64,000 nt of DNA from Lepus europaeus (Eukaryota > Chordata > Mammalia > Lagomorpha > Leporidae), in contig NC_084845.1 of assembly GCF_033115175.1 (NCBI RefSeq), forward strand, positions 2,544,501-2,608,500. The letters are read 5' to 3'. Under the pieces are notes generated by a model. The model was not told where the DNA came from and made no database searches. It was given only the letters and a program-made list of their open reading frames with translations. Shown here in pieces: positions 12,219 through 24,527 of this stretch (position 1 is its first letter; the number at the start of each line of letters is the position of its first letter). Made by a program: the position numbers and the translations under genes.

Positions 12219-12517
12219 TTTAAGTAGTTATTGGAGAGGCAGAGTTACAGAGGTCTCCCATCCGCTGGTTCACCCCCGCAATGGCCACACCGGCCGAGCT
12301 GCGCCGAGCCGGAGCCAGGAGCCTTCTGCCGGGTCTCCCACGCGGGTGCAGGGGCCCAAGCACTTGGGCTATCTTCTACTGCCTTCCCAGGCCATAGCAG
12401 AGAGCCGGATTGGAAGTGGAGCAGCCGGGGACTTCGAACCGGCGCCCATATGGGATGCCGGTGCCGGTGCCGGTGCCGTAGGCAGAGGCTTAGCCTCCTA
12501 TGCCACAGCGCCGGCCC
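12219..12517 (-). mobile_element. CSINE
   Basis: Reverse copy from GAGAGGCAGAGTTACAGAGG to CCACAGCGCCGGCCC, at the edge of the CpG island. Contains a short expanded GGTGCC run. Confidence 0.9.
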
Positions 12518-12749
12518 AAAGGAAGTGGGTTTTTGTTCTTAACAAATTCATAGTTGGACAATAACATCCCCCCATTTTGCAAGTCACTAGGGGCCCAGCT
12601 CTGACTTTGTGACTGGTCTAACCTGCTCTGCCCCTCTCCTGTCCTGAGTTAGCGTTCCAGCCACGCCCACACAAGCCTCTTTGTCTTCTCCCAGGATGCC
12701 CTGAGCCTGTTCACATTCATATCTGTCAGCTTCCCTGACATCTTCACTT

Positions 12750-13053
12750 GGATTTATTTTAGGATTTATGTATTTATTCGAAAGCGGCGTTACAGAGAGA
12801 GAGGGAGCTTCCTTCCACTGGGGCGTTCCCCAGATGGCCACGGCTGAGCCAGGCTGAAGCCAGAGGCCTGGAACATCTGCGTCTCCCGCGTGAGTGCAGG
12901 GGCCCAAGCGCTGGGGCCATCTTCCGCTTTCCCCGGGTGCATTAGCAGGGAGCTCCATTGAAGTGGACATCCGGGACTTGAACTGCTGCTCATTATGGGA
13001 TGCTGGACTGCGGACAGCGGCTTAGCCTGCTATAGCCACAGCTCTGTCTGCTG
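12750..13053 (-). mobile_element. CSINE, diverged
   Basis: TTATTCGAAAGCGGCGTTAC to GCTATAGCCACAGCTCTGTC in reverse orientation. Confidence 0.85.
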
Positions 13054-13227
13054 GATTTCTTAATAGGTATCTCAGACCTAAGGTGAGCAGTAGAGACTTT
13101 CATTCCCTCCCCCTGGAAGACAATTATTTCTTCTACTACTCCACCGTTTTAGAAATCAAGTCTTACCATTCACCCAGATGTTCAGATCAAAAATGGAAGG
13201 GTAGCCCTTGATTTTCCTTTTGCATCG

Positions 13228-13559
13228 TCACTGGTTCAAGTCGCAGCTGCTCTGCTTCCAATCCAGCTCCCTGCTAACCGCACTTGGTAAAGCCGTGAAG
13301 TTCAAGTCGCAGCTGCTCTGCTTCCAATCCAGCTCCCTGCTAACGCACTTGGTAAAGCCGTGAAAGATGGTCCAAGTATTGGGCCCCTGCCACGCACATG
13401 GGAGACCCGGGTGGAATTCTGGCTCCTGGTTTAGGCCTGGTCTAGCCCTGACCATTGGGGCCATTTGGGGAGTGCACCTATGGATGGAAGATCTTTCTCG
13501 CTCTCTGGCTGACTCTGTCACCCTGCCTTTCAGATAAGTAAAGTAAATCTGTTTTTTAA
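13228..13559 (+). mobile_element. CSINE, 5' truncated, with internal 66-bp duplication
   Basis: GTTCAAGTCGCAGCTGCTCT through GGTAAAGCCGTGAA is present twice (13234-13299 and 13300-13364). The normal SINE 3' half and AAGTAAATCTG tail follow. Confidence 0.88.
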
Positions 13560-13893
13560 AAGATTTACTTATTTATTTATTTGAAAGTCAGAGTTACACA
13601 GAGAAAGGAGAGGCAGAGAGAGAGAGGGTCGATCTTCTGTCTGCTGGTTCACTCCCAAATTGGCCACAACAGCCAGAGCTGCACCAATCTGAAGCCAGGA
13701 GCCAGGAGATTTCTCCGGGTCTCCCACATGGGTGCAGGGGGCCCGAGGACTTGGGCCATCTTCTACTGCTTTCCCCAGGCCACAGCAGAGAGCTGGATCG
13801 GAAGTGGAACAGCTGGGACTCGAACCGGCACACATATGGGATGCCGGCACTGCAGGCGGCAGCTTTACCTGCTATGCCACAGCGCCGCCCCCC
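13560..13893 (-). mobile_element. CSINE, tail-to-tail with the previous copy
   Basis: AAAGATTTACTTATTTATTT through GCTATGCCACAGCGCC, followed by a C-run and A-run. Confidence 0.92.
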
Positions 13894-14059
13894 CCCCCAA
13901 AAAAAAAAAAAAAAAGTCCCATGCTATCCTCCAGTGCACCCTACTAGTCTAGGTCCCCAAGTCTCTAGACATTGTCCTGCTTCCTGTCTGGCTTCCTCCC
14001 ACCCTCATAGCCTATCTGTATACGGCAGCCAGAGGGGTGGTCTGTGTTATTGTGGTTGG

Positions 14060-14380
14060 TGTAGCAGAACCATTGTTAAGTGTGCAGCTCACTGGTGTTA
14101 AGCATCACCCCGTCTGCCTCCAGGACTTAGTCTTCTTAGTGGGAACTGTACGCGCTGAACACTAACTCCCCAAACTCCTCCTCCTGCCAGGTGCTAGCAG
14201 CCCCCTAACGTTTTCTGTTTCTGTGACTCTGAGTTCTCTTACGTCTTTTGTGAGTAGAATCACCTAGAGTTTGTCTTCCTGGAATGGCTTATTCCGCTTA
14301 GTGTCGTGTCCTCAAGGTTCATCCCTGTTGTGGCACGGGGCAGGATTTCCTTCCGTGTAAGCGGGAGCGTGTTCCACTGG
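14060..14380 (+). mobile_element. Ancient L1-type 3'-end fragment
   Basis: Blocks such as GTTAAGTGTGCAGCTCACTG, GTGAGTAGAATCACCTAG and GTCCTCAAGGTTCATCCCTG have the sequence character of old mammalian L1 (L1M) 3' regions. The subfamily cannot be told by eye. Confidence 0.65.
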
Positions 14381-14468
14381 ATGACCAGAGCATACAGATT
14401 TTCTTTACTTGCCAGGAGGGTCTTTCATAGATTTAAATAGAGTTGAGCTCTTTATGTTACCCCATTCT

Positions 14469-17400
14469 AGCACGCACCCTCTACCCAGCATCCGTGGGCC
14501 CCACGTGTCAGACCCTCCTCTAGCGCACCCTCGACCCAGCATCCATGGGCCCACGTGTCAGACCTCCTCTAGCGCACCCTCGACCCAGCATCCGTGGGCC
14601 CACGTGTCAGACCTCCTCTAGCGCACCCTCGACCCAGCATCCGTGGGCCCCACGTGTCAGACCTCCTCTAGCACACCCTCGACCCAGCATCCGTGGGCCC
14701 CACGTGTCAGACCTCCTCTAGCACACCCTCGACCCAGCATCCGTGGGCCCACGTGTCAGACCTCCTCTAGCGCACCCTCGACCCAGCATCCGTGGGCCCA
14801 CGTGTCAGACCTCCTCTAGCGCACCCTCGACCCAGCATCCGTGGGTCCCACGTGTCAGACCTCCTCTAGTGCACCCTCAACCCAGCATCCGTGGGCCCAC
14901 GTGTCAGACCTCCTCTACTACACCCTCGACCCAGCATCCGTGGGTCCCACGTGTCAGACCTCCTCTAGTACACACCCTCGACCCAGCATCCGTGGGCCCC
15001 ACGTGTCAGACCTCCTCTGATACACACCCTCGACCCAGCATCCGTGGGTCCCACGTGTCAGACCTCCTCTAGTACACACCCTCGACCAGCATCCGTGGGT
15101 CCCACGTGTCAGACCTCCTCTAGTACACCCTCAACCCAGCATCCGTGGGCCCCACGTGTCAGACCTCCTCTAGTACACACCCTCGACCCAGCATCCGTGG
15201 GCCCCACGTGTCAGACCTCCTCTAGTACACACCCTCGACCCAGCATCCGTGGGCCCCACGTGTCAGACCTCCTCTAGTACACACCCTCGACCCAGCGTCT
15301 GTGGGCCCACGTGTCAGACCTCCTCTAGCACACCCTCGACCCAGCATCTGTGGGTCCCACGTGTCAGACCTCCTCTAGTACACACCCTCGACCCAGCATC
15401 CGTGGCCCCACGTGTCAGACCTCCTCTACTACACCCTCAACCCAGCATCCGTGGGCCCCACATATCAGACCTCCTCTAGTACACACCCACGACCCAGCAT
15501 CCGTGGGCCCACGTGTCAGACCTCCTCTAGTACACACCCTCGACCCAGCATCCGTGGGCCCCACGTGTCAGACCTCTAGTACACCCTCGACCCAGCATCC
15601 ATGGGCCCCATGTGTCAGACCTCCTCTAGCGCACCCTCGACCCAGCATCCATGGGCCCACGTGTCAGACCTCCTCTAGCGCACCCTCGACCCAGCATCCG
15701 TGGGCCCCACGTGTCAGACCTCCTCTAGTACACACCCTCGACCCAGCATCCGTGGGCCCCACGTGTCAGACCTCCTCTAGTACACACCCTTGACCCAGCA
15801 TCCGTGGGCCCCACGTGTCAGACCTCCTCTAGTACACACCCTCGACCCAGCATCCGTGGGCCCCACGTGTCAGACCTCCTCTAGAACACACCCTCGACCA
15901 GCATCCGTGGCCCCCCACGTGTCAGACCTCCTGTAGCAAACACCCTCGACCCAGCATCCGTGGCCCCACGTGTCAGACCTCCTTTAGTACACACTCGACC
16001 CAGCATCCGTGGCCCCACGTGTCAGACCTCCTTTAGTACACCCTCGACCCAGCATCCGTGGCCCCCACGTGTCAGACCTCCTCTACTACACCCTCGACCC
16101 AGCACCCATGGGCCCCCACGTGTCCAGAGCTCCTCTAGCGCACCCTTGACCCAGCATCCGTGGGCCCCACGTGTCCAGAGCTCCTCCAGCACACACCCTC
16201 GACCCAGCATCTGTGGGCCCACGTGTCAGACCTCCTCTAGTACACACCCTCGACCCAGCACCCGTGGCCCCCACGTGTCAGACCTCCTCTAGCACACACC
16301 CTCGACCCAGCATCCGTGGCCCCCACGTGTCAGACCTCCTCTAGAACACACCCTCGACCCAGCATCCGTGGGCCCACGCGTCAGACCTGCTCTAGTGCAC
16401 ACCCTCGACCCAGCATCCGTGACCCACGTGTCAGACCTCCTTTAGTACACCCTCGACCCAGCATCCGTGGCCCCACGTGTCAGACCTCCTTTAGTACACC
16501 CTCGACCCAGCATCTGTGGGGCCCCACGTGTCAGACCTCCTCTAGTACACCATCGACCCAGCATCCGTGGCCCCACGTGTCAGACCTGCTCTAGTGCACA
16601 CCCTCGACCCAGCATCCGTGGCCCCCACGTGTCAGACCTCCTTTAGTACACCCTCGACCCAGCATCTGTGGGCCCCACGTGTCAGACCTCCTCTAGTACA
16701 CCCTCGACCCCAGCATCCGTGGGCCCCACGTGTCAGACCTGCTCTAGTGCACACCCTCGACCCAGCATCCGTGGCCCCCACGTGTCAGACCTCCTCTACT
16801 ACACCCTCGACCTAGCACCCATGGGCCCCCACGTGTCCAGAGCTCTCTAGCGCACCCTTGACCCAGCATCCGTGGGCCCCACGTGTCCAGAGCTCCTCCA
16901 GCACACACCCTCGACCCAGCATCTGTGGGCCCCACATGTCAGACCTCTAGTACACACCCTCGACCCAGCACCCGTGGCCCCCACGTGTCAGACCTCCTCT
17001 ACTACACCCTCGACCTAGCACCCATGGGCCCCCACGTGTCCAGAGCTCCTCTAGCGCACCCTCGACCCAGCATCCGTGGGCCCCACGTGTCAGACCTGCT
17101 CTAGTGCACACCCTCGACCCAGCATCCGTGGCCCCCACGTGTCAGACCTCCTCTACTACACCCTCGACCTAGCACCCATGGGCCCCCACGTGTCCAGAGC
17201 TCCTCTAGCGCACCCTTGACCCAGCATCCGTGGGCCCCACGTGTCCAGAGCTCCTCCAGCACACACCCTCGACCCAGCATCTGTGGGCCCACATGTCAGA
17301 CCTCTAGTACACACCCTCGACCCAGCACCCGTGGCCCCCACGTGTCAGACCTCCTCTAGCACACACCCTCAACCAGCATCCGTAGCCCCCACGTGTCAGA

Positions 17401-17556
17401 CCTCCTCTAGAACACACCCTCGACCCAGCATCCGTGGGCCCACGCGTCAGACCTCCTCTAGTACACACCCTCGACCCAGCATCCGTGGGCCCCACGTGTC
17501 AGACCTCCTCTAGTACACACCCTCGACCCAGCATCCGTGGGCCCCACGTGTCCGGA
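14469..17556. repeat. ~50-bp minisatellite, most units with a CACGTG E-box (about 60 units)
   Basis: Units of about 48-53 bp contain CCCTCGACCCAGCATC, CGTGGGCCCCACGTGTCAG and ACCTCCTCTAG, with a variable TACACA/CGCA link. Variants include TGTCCAGAGCTCCTC and CACCCATGGG units, which recur in the same order and form a longer superunit. The array begins right after an ancient L1 fragment. Confidence 0.97.
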
Positions 17557-17658
17557 GCTCCTCCAGCTCGTGTGGTGCCTTTGTGCATGTTACAAGAAGG
17601 CACGCCTAGCAGACTGAGCTGGGCTCGAAGTTCAGCAGGTGGATGAAAGGAACGTCCC

Positions 17659-17914
17659 TGGGGCTGGCGCTGGGGCGTAGCGGGTAAGGCCACCTGCGGC
17701 AGGCATCCCATATGAGTTGAGTCCCGGCAGCTCCGCTTCCAATCCAGCTCTCTGCTGTGGCTTGGGGAAAGCATTAGAAGATGGCCCAAGTCCTTGGGCC
17801 CCTGCACCCACGTGGGAGACCCTGGAAGAAGCTCCTGGCTCCTGGCTCCTGGCTTCGGATCAGCACAGCTCCGACCATTACAGCCAACTAGGGAGTGAAA
17901 CAGCAGATGGAAGA

Positions 17915-17948
<34 letters not shown>

Positions 17949-18345
17949 CTCTTTGTGTAACTCTGATTTTCAAATAAATCTCTAAGATTTTTTTTGAAGA
18001 TTTATTTTATTTATTTGAAAGTCACAGTTACACAGAGAGAGGAGAGGCAGAGAGAGAGGTCTTCCATCTGCTGGTTCACTCCCCAAATGGCCGCAACGGC
18101 TGGAGCTGCGCCAATCTGAAGCCGGAGCCAGGAGCTTCTTTCAGGTCTCCCACGCGGATGCAGGGACCCAAGGACTTGGGCCATTTTCCACTGCTTTCCC
18201 AGGCAATAGCAGAGAGCTGGATCAGAAATGGAGCAGCCGGGACTAGAACTGGTGCCCATATGGGATGCCGGCACTGCAGGCGGTGACTTTATCCACTATG
18301 CCACAGCGCTGGCCCCAATAAATAAATCTTTAAAAAAAAAAAAAA
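17659..18345 (+). mobile_element. CSINE (+) interrupted in its tail by a second CSINE (-)
   Basis: Host copy starts at 17659 (TGGGGCTGGCGCTGGGGCGT) and its tail resumes at about 18317 (AATAAATAAATCTTTAAAAA). The pair is flanked by near-identical target duplications GGAACGTCCC (17649-17658) and GGAACATCCC (18346-18355), which shows they belong to one insertion later invaded. Confidence 0.9.
17992..18316 (-). mobile_element. CSINE nested in the tail of the preceding CSINE
   Basis: Reverse copy from GAAGATTTATTTTATTTATT to GCCACAGCGCTGGCCCC. The host SINE tail lies on both sides. Confidence 0.92.
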
Positions 18346-18359
18346 GGGAACATCCCAGC

Positions 18360-21300
18360 CCCTGCTTACTCGGCCAGGTGCCTGGAGGTCTGGAGGTGGT
18401 CATGAGGTTCCATGAGCCCTCAGCCCAGCCCTGTGCACCCTGTCGATCGCTGGGCTCCAGCACACTGCCCACCTCGGTGTTCCTCGGACAGCGGTTCTGA
18501 GAGTCCGCTGCAGAGGGTCCCTTGGGAGCTTGTCAGCCCTGCAGGCATCAGCCCCTTACCGCAGGCCCCTGTGTCAGACTGCGGTGGGCCTGGCAGTGTT
18601 GAGCCGTCCGGGGGTTCTGGTGCAGGCTTGTGTGCATCCGCACGCTTCACAGTGCTGCGAGGGTGGTGTCATGAGTCATGCATGAGAGCCCCCAGGGCGC
18701 GGCGGGGTGGGGAGTAAGGAGCCAGCAGACCCCAGCCGTCTACACTGCCTGTGCTTAAATGAGAAAGGCGACCCTGAGCACTTCTCCCTTCCCTGCTTAC
18801 AGGGAGCAAAGCAGCCTGTTTGCTCTCTGAAGATGTCTGCTCAGGGTGTGCTCAATTCGTGTGGGCTGGGCACCCATCAGGAGACACAACCGGCACAAAG
18901 GATACAGGGCGGAGCAAGGCCGACAGCATCCGTGGGCACTGGGCTCAGTGGGTGTGGTCGGGGCGCCAAGCTCACAGGGCACCGCCCAGCTGTGAGGTCC
19001 TGAAATGGACGCAGTCCAGCACTCAGGACTGGGCTGCGCGCTCACAGACACCCATAAGAGCAGGTCCTTATTAGTGTAAGCCTGTCGTGACACTTGCGTT
19101 CTTGCCAGTGATCGGGTGAGTCCAGGAATGTGGCAGTGTTCTGGCCAAGAAGATGTGAAGGCAGACTTGCTGGGCACCCCTGACAGTGGGTCCCCCTCCG
19201 TGGGTAAAACAAGATAAGCTTGGAAGAAACTGTTGTTCTGCGGCCTGGGCCTGTCAGCAGTAACGCTTCAAACTGGGTCGGCCGTTCGGGCGCCATGAGG
19301 GGTGATGGTCAGAGCTCCCTTAGGCTGGGAGGGAGGGGAGGGGAAGAACCCAGGTCCTCCCAGCACGGCTGAGTGGCTGAATTGGCCAGCCGCGGCGGGA
19401 GTGCCCCTACAGGACGTGACTAGTGGGTCCTCTGCAGCTGCTTGTCCACACTTGAAACCGGAGTGGCAGCTCCCTGAGTGCGTCTGACGTGGCTGCGGGC
19501 TGCCTGGGCGCCTGTGTTCAGCCGCGCTCATCTTGAGACTCCTAGTCGTTGTTTAACGTGGTTCTGCCTGGGCCCTGTTCGTGAACGCAGCACCTTGATG
19601 ATGTGGACGGTGACTCCCTGGCGTGTCCTTCCACTTCTTGACCCGGCGACAGTGTCCATCCCTCGGTGGTCAGTTCCGGTGTCACTTCCTCAGGAAACTG
19701 TCCCCAGGCCACTCTACCCACTTGGTCCGAGTGCCTCATCTGGGGCAGGCGCTCCCGTAGGCCCTGCCCCCACCCTGTGCTCTCTTTGCCGTAGCTGCCC
19801 CACTCTCCCCGTGTGAGCGACTCACTGACAGAGTTCAAGGCTTGTTGCTGCCCTGCTGCCGCTCCCAGCGTGGGCCTGCCTCCGGATGAGTAAGGGTTAA
19901 AGGAAAGTGGTTCCTAGCCTGTTTCCCAGGCCCCAGGGTGAGAATTCCTTTGGCAGCCAGTTTAGCTCATGCCCTCCTGAAGCTTCTCCGGCTTCTTTGT
20001 AACCCTGCCATAATTATTACTCAAAATCGTAATTATCGTTTTCTCTCTGTGTGGTGCTTTGAAGCAGTGCGGTCCTCCAGGGCACGCATGGGGTTTGGTT
20101 CATCTCCGGGTCTCCAGCCCCTGGCGCCCAGGAGGCCCAGGTTATGTTTATTAGATCAACTCATGAGGGAACGAGTCTGGGAATGAGTGGAATGAACGAG
20201 TGGCTGCACCCATCCCACAGCGGGAGCTCTGGTGGGCTGGGTTTGAGCGTGAGTCAGTCAGCTTTGGATCCCCAGCCCCCAGGAAATGTTTGATAATGGA
20301 TAATTAAATTAATAAATGAATTGCTTAATGATGGGATCACACTGCCCATTTATTATCTCATTTACCCGCACACCCACCCTGTGGAATGACAGAGGAGATC
20401 AAAGCACCAGCCCATTTTACGGACGGGATAAGTGAGGCTTGAGAGGCACATATACTGTCACCTAGCGATGCGGCGAGAGGGGTAGGACTAGATCCATATT
20501 TTACGGCCTGCAGCAAGCATCGTGAGCCGCCTCCACCATGGGTGAAAGTGGACGTTGCTGGAGGGCGTGTGGAGGTGCCTCCTGGCACAGACGGCAGGTT
20601 TTCCGCAGGCCAGGGACGCTCCCTGCCTTCCACGTAGAGATGGTGAACCAGGCCTGCAGCGTACCTGCAGGGGGGAGTCACTGCCTAGGCAAAGGACTTC
20701 TTAGAATGTTCTTCCCACCTGTGCTGTGCAGGGTCTGGCCAGATGAACATGGTTTCCTGAAGGGGGACACTGTGGCTCCCAGCCCTCTTTGGGGACGTCG
20801 GGAAGGACAGCTGTCTCCCAGATTTCCGGATGAGAGTTCTGCAGGTGAATGCAGCTTGCTGATCAGGTGCACTTGAGCGAGTTGTGGAAAACCGATCCCG
20901 CAGGCACCCGCAGTCAGGTGTGCGACTTGCTGCAGCCCGGGAGCACGTCTCCCAGAGGAACCTGCCCTGGGAGTCAGCTGGGAGTCCGAGCATTTGGGCT
21001 TGAACTAGATGGTTCAAAGTACTGGTGAGGCAAGTGGGGACCGATTCCGTTGAGAACAGTCAGGAAGCAGGAACCACGTGTGACAGGGTCCCTCTGGGGG
21101 CCAGGGAGACCGTGCGAGGGCCTGTCCATCGGCCTCCTGGGTGGTGGATTTTGTGATCACAGCTGGATGATGGAGGCTTTGGGGGAATGTTCTGGAACTC
21201 AGAGCTGCACGTTGAGGACTTCAAGACAGTTCTTTGTGTTCTGTCACTCATCACAGGGCCTCAACAGTCCCTGTATCAGAGGCCTTAGTAGAGAAAATAC

Positions 21301-21656
21301 TTAGGGTATCTCATCGCCTGATTCCTCCATTGAACCCAGCCCGGGACACTTCTCCCTGCTCCTCTGAGTGATCCTGAGAATGGCCGTTACTGCCCATGTG
21401 TATCAAATGGTTCCTATATACTGGAGCACTGACTTCCATAGCTCGATGTATCTCCTTAATCCTGGCCACACCCTCCTAAAGGATCGGAGTGGGGGGGGGG
21501 GGTCATGTTATCCAGGGTCACCGTTTGGATCACCGCAGAGAGGCAGTTACCACAGCAGGAAAGAACCACAGAGCAGATGCCCTTCTGGACTGCTGTGGAG
21601 GCCACACAGGGAAATCCTACTGACCAACACTTGATTTTTTAAAAACCTTTTTTAAA
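18360..21656. other. Intergenic DNA, one MIR fragment, no gene seen
   Basis: Three kilobases with only short uninformative open frames, a MIR relic at 20.34-20.52 kb and a G-run at about 21490-21501. Confidence 0.6.
20340..20515 (-). mobile_element. MIR SINE fragment
   Basis: TTATTATCTCATTTACCC, CCCATTTTACGGACGGGATA and AGTGAGGCTTGAGAGGC are the reverse MIR order. Confidence 0.7.
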
Positions 21657-21981
21657 AGAAAGATTTATTTATTTATTTGAAAGGCAGAGTTGGAGAAAAG
21701 GGGGAGACAGGGAGAGAGATATTTCATCCTGTGGTTTACTCCCCCAAAATGGCTGCAATGGCCAGGGCTGGGCCACGCTGAAGCCAGGAGCCAGGAGCTT
21801 CTTCCAGGTCCCCTACGTGAGTGCGGGGACCCAAGGACTTGGGCCATTTTCTACTGCTTTCCCAGGCTCATCAGCAGGGAGCTGGATCGGAAGTAGAGCA
21901 GTGGAGACTCAACCCAGCGTCCATATGGGATGCTGGCATTGCACGTGGCAGCTCAACACGGCATGCCACAGCACGGGCCCC
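21657..21981 (-). mobile_element. CSINE
   Basis: AAAGATTTATTTATTTATTT through CATGCCACAGCACGGGCCCC. Confidence 0.92.
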
Positions 21982-22183
21982 AGCGTGACACTTGTCACAT
22001 CCCTTGTGCTTTTGTTGGTGACTTTGCTGTTGTGAGTGACCTCTGAGTGTAGCGTGGAAGTGCTGTCTAGGGTTCCTGAACACAAGGAGGCCGAGAGGTG
22101 CCTCAGGATGGAAACGTGTGTCAGACGAACAGGTTCCGGTGCCGGCCGCTGTCAGCTCAGTGTGAACCAAATATGTATGAAAA

Positions 22184-22282
22184 CTCCTGGCGTCTGGCCT
22201 CGGCCTGGCCCAGCCCCGGCTGGTGCAGCCATTTCGGGAGTGAACCAGTGGGTGGAAGACCTCTCTGTCTCTCTCTTGCTCA
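22184..22282 (+). mobile_element. CSINE 3' fragment
   Basis: Only the GCCATTTCGGGAGTGAACCA and CTCTCTGTCTCTCTC part remains. No tail. Confidence 0.65.
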
Positions 22283-24439
22283 ATGAGCAAAAATGGCCGA
22301 GCTTACGTCCTGGTTCCATCACCATCAGTACTGAGTTTGAGGTGAAGACTTCAGTGAGTAGGCAGATTCACAAATCCACGAACAATGAGCCCACATACTG
22401 TGTATGTGATTTCATTTGTCAAGAGAGGCCGGGTTTGGAAACCAAACCTTAACATGACTGGCATAAACAGGAAGTATGGCCGCTGTGTTACGTGGCCTTT
22501 TCCCGTGGCCAGTCCCTCGGGGGCGCTGAGGACCCCAGCGCTGTTGTATTCCGCAGAGGCGTGGAGAGGCTCAGGCTCTCTCCACCTCACTGCACAGCCC
22601 TGCGAAGAGGGAGCTGAGGACTTGGGTTCAGACCGGCACTGCCTCTCCCGGGCGCCCCAGGGCAGGCTGGCGGAGGTGAGCTCATGTGTGGGACCAGCAA
22701 CCTGGAAGCCTGCCTGTGTGGCAGTGTCAGGGAGAGCCAGTGCAGGCCAGCAGGCCACAGCTGCAGGCAGACATGGAGGTGTTCCGCGAACCAGCCCGTG
22801 CTGAAGAGTAAAGCTCGCAGCTTGCGCAGTGTGTTTACCTCAGCCAGCGCTCGCTGACTGTGGTGACGTTCTACCACGGTCCCAACAGCTGGCCCTTAAA
22901 GGATCACGGTATCACGACGTAAAGGAAGCTTACGGAGGCCTCTGGGGTTTGGTTCGGTTTGGTTCTGCCAGTCCTTGTCTCCCTGGGTGTCAGGGCTTGA
23001 AGGGCACTGGGGATTTTTAGTCCTCAGTACATGCAGCGCGAAGAGCATTTCATCCCTGAAGAAGGAACACAGACTTGGGCTTTCTACCTCCTTTTCAAAG
23101 GAGTTCCAGCTTCCGTTTCTGTCTGGCGCCTCCTGGGCCACGTGACAGCCAAGTGAGATGCGCAGTGCCCAGCCGGGTGGACGTGAGGAGATACAGATGC
23201 CCGGGAGACTTCCACAGTGCCCCGGATGCAGCCAGGAACAGCGGGCCCGGGTGCAGCTGCGCTGGGAAGGCTGCCTTTCACAGGTTTCCCCCATCATGCG
23301 CCTGGAGTACAAACGTGGCTGGGCCTCCTGTGGCAGCAGCAGTGCAGCTCAGGGCCAGCCGCGGGTTCTGACCCAGCGGGCCTGGATTTTGCACGCGCCC
23401 CAGGCTGGCAGGCAGTCCTGAGGTCCACACTGTGAGTCAGGGCCCACACCGCCTCCCGAGCTAAGGCGCTCAGCAGTGCACCCAGCACGTGATGAACCTT
23501 CCAGAAATAGCTGCTGATTAGCCGGACACTGATAACCCGGAGCCTCACAAGGTGCCCGACAGCTGCAAACTCCCCATCTCCACGCTGCTCCCTGCAGCTG
23601 CTCCTGTCACTCAGCCCCCACCCGGGAGGAAAACTGGGGCTGTAAAGGTCCCTGCACCTGGGACTTGCAGTGAGCACACAGCACGCGGGGCGCAGGCCGC
23701 TGGGGGCGTAGCACTCGGGGCGCAGGCCGCTGGGGGGCCGAGGGCACAGCACGGGGCGCAGGCCACTGGGGGCGCAGCATGGGGCACAGCGTGCGGGGCG
23801 CAGGCCGCCGAGGGCACAGCGCGCGGGGCGCAGGCCGCTGGACCATCCAGACTTATCTGGCACTCCCCTGGTCCAGCCCATCTCTCACCCAGCAAGAAGG
23901 ATGCGTGCCGTGCACACAGTGCCACGGGAGGCTGGGGCTTTCCTGGCTACTAGGGACAGAGTCAAAGGTATCCTGGAAGGAGTCAGACTCACTCAAGGGA
24001 AGGACAGCGGGCAGCCCACCCTCCGGAGGACAGCGTGTTGGGGCTCCTGCCTCGGCTGGGACGCTCTCCTCCACCCCTGCCCTCGCTGCACAGCCTCACT
24101 TCCTCCTGCGGCCGACTGGGTCCCCCAGGGTGGGAAACCAGGCTGGAGCCGCCTCTCTCAGTTCCAGGGAGGGGTCGGAGGGAAGGCCCTGTGTGACCCC
24201 GCTCAGGTCAGACGCCCCGTGCTCTATCCGCCACTCTCCATCTCAAACACAGCCCTCTCCCACCCCGCCCGCCCTGGGACTTAAAGTCCCGGGGCTTTAA
24301 ATTCCATCCAGAAGCTAATGAGCCCTCCGAGGGGAGCTCTGTCGTTGTTTTGACTGCCTCCGTCTGAAAACCTGGTTAGCTAGGGTAGTGCAAAGCTGGG
24401 TTAACAAAGAAACCCAGGCGGTATAGTGATTACAGCGCA
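22283..24439. other. Intergenic DNA, no gene seen
   Basis: Holds the small GC-rich minisatellite at 23.68-23.85 kb. The longest open frame (195 codons, - strand) is mostly translation of that repeat. Confidence 0.6.
23675..23850. repeat. Short GC-rich minisatellite (~25-40 bp units)
   Basis: Six or so copies of GGGGCGCAGGCCGCTGGGGG with CACAGC links. It yields an Ala-Gln-Ala-Ala-Gly-type frame on one strand that should not be read as protein. Confidence 0.85.
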
Positions 24440-24503
24440 TTAGAGGTCTTCTTTCTCTCCCTCTAACAATACCTTTCAAATAAATACGATGTTTTTTAAA
24501 AGA
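24440..24503 (+). mobile_element. CSINE 3'-tail fragment
   Basis: CTTTCTCTCCCTCTAAC and CTTTCAAATAAATACG are followed by T/A-rich sequence. Confidence 0.5.
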
Positions 24504-24527
24504 AGTCCATTTCTTACATTTTAAAAG

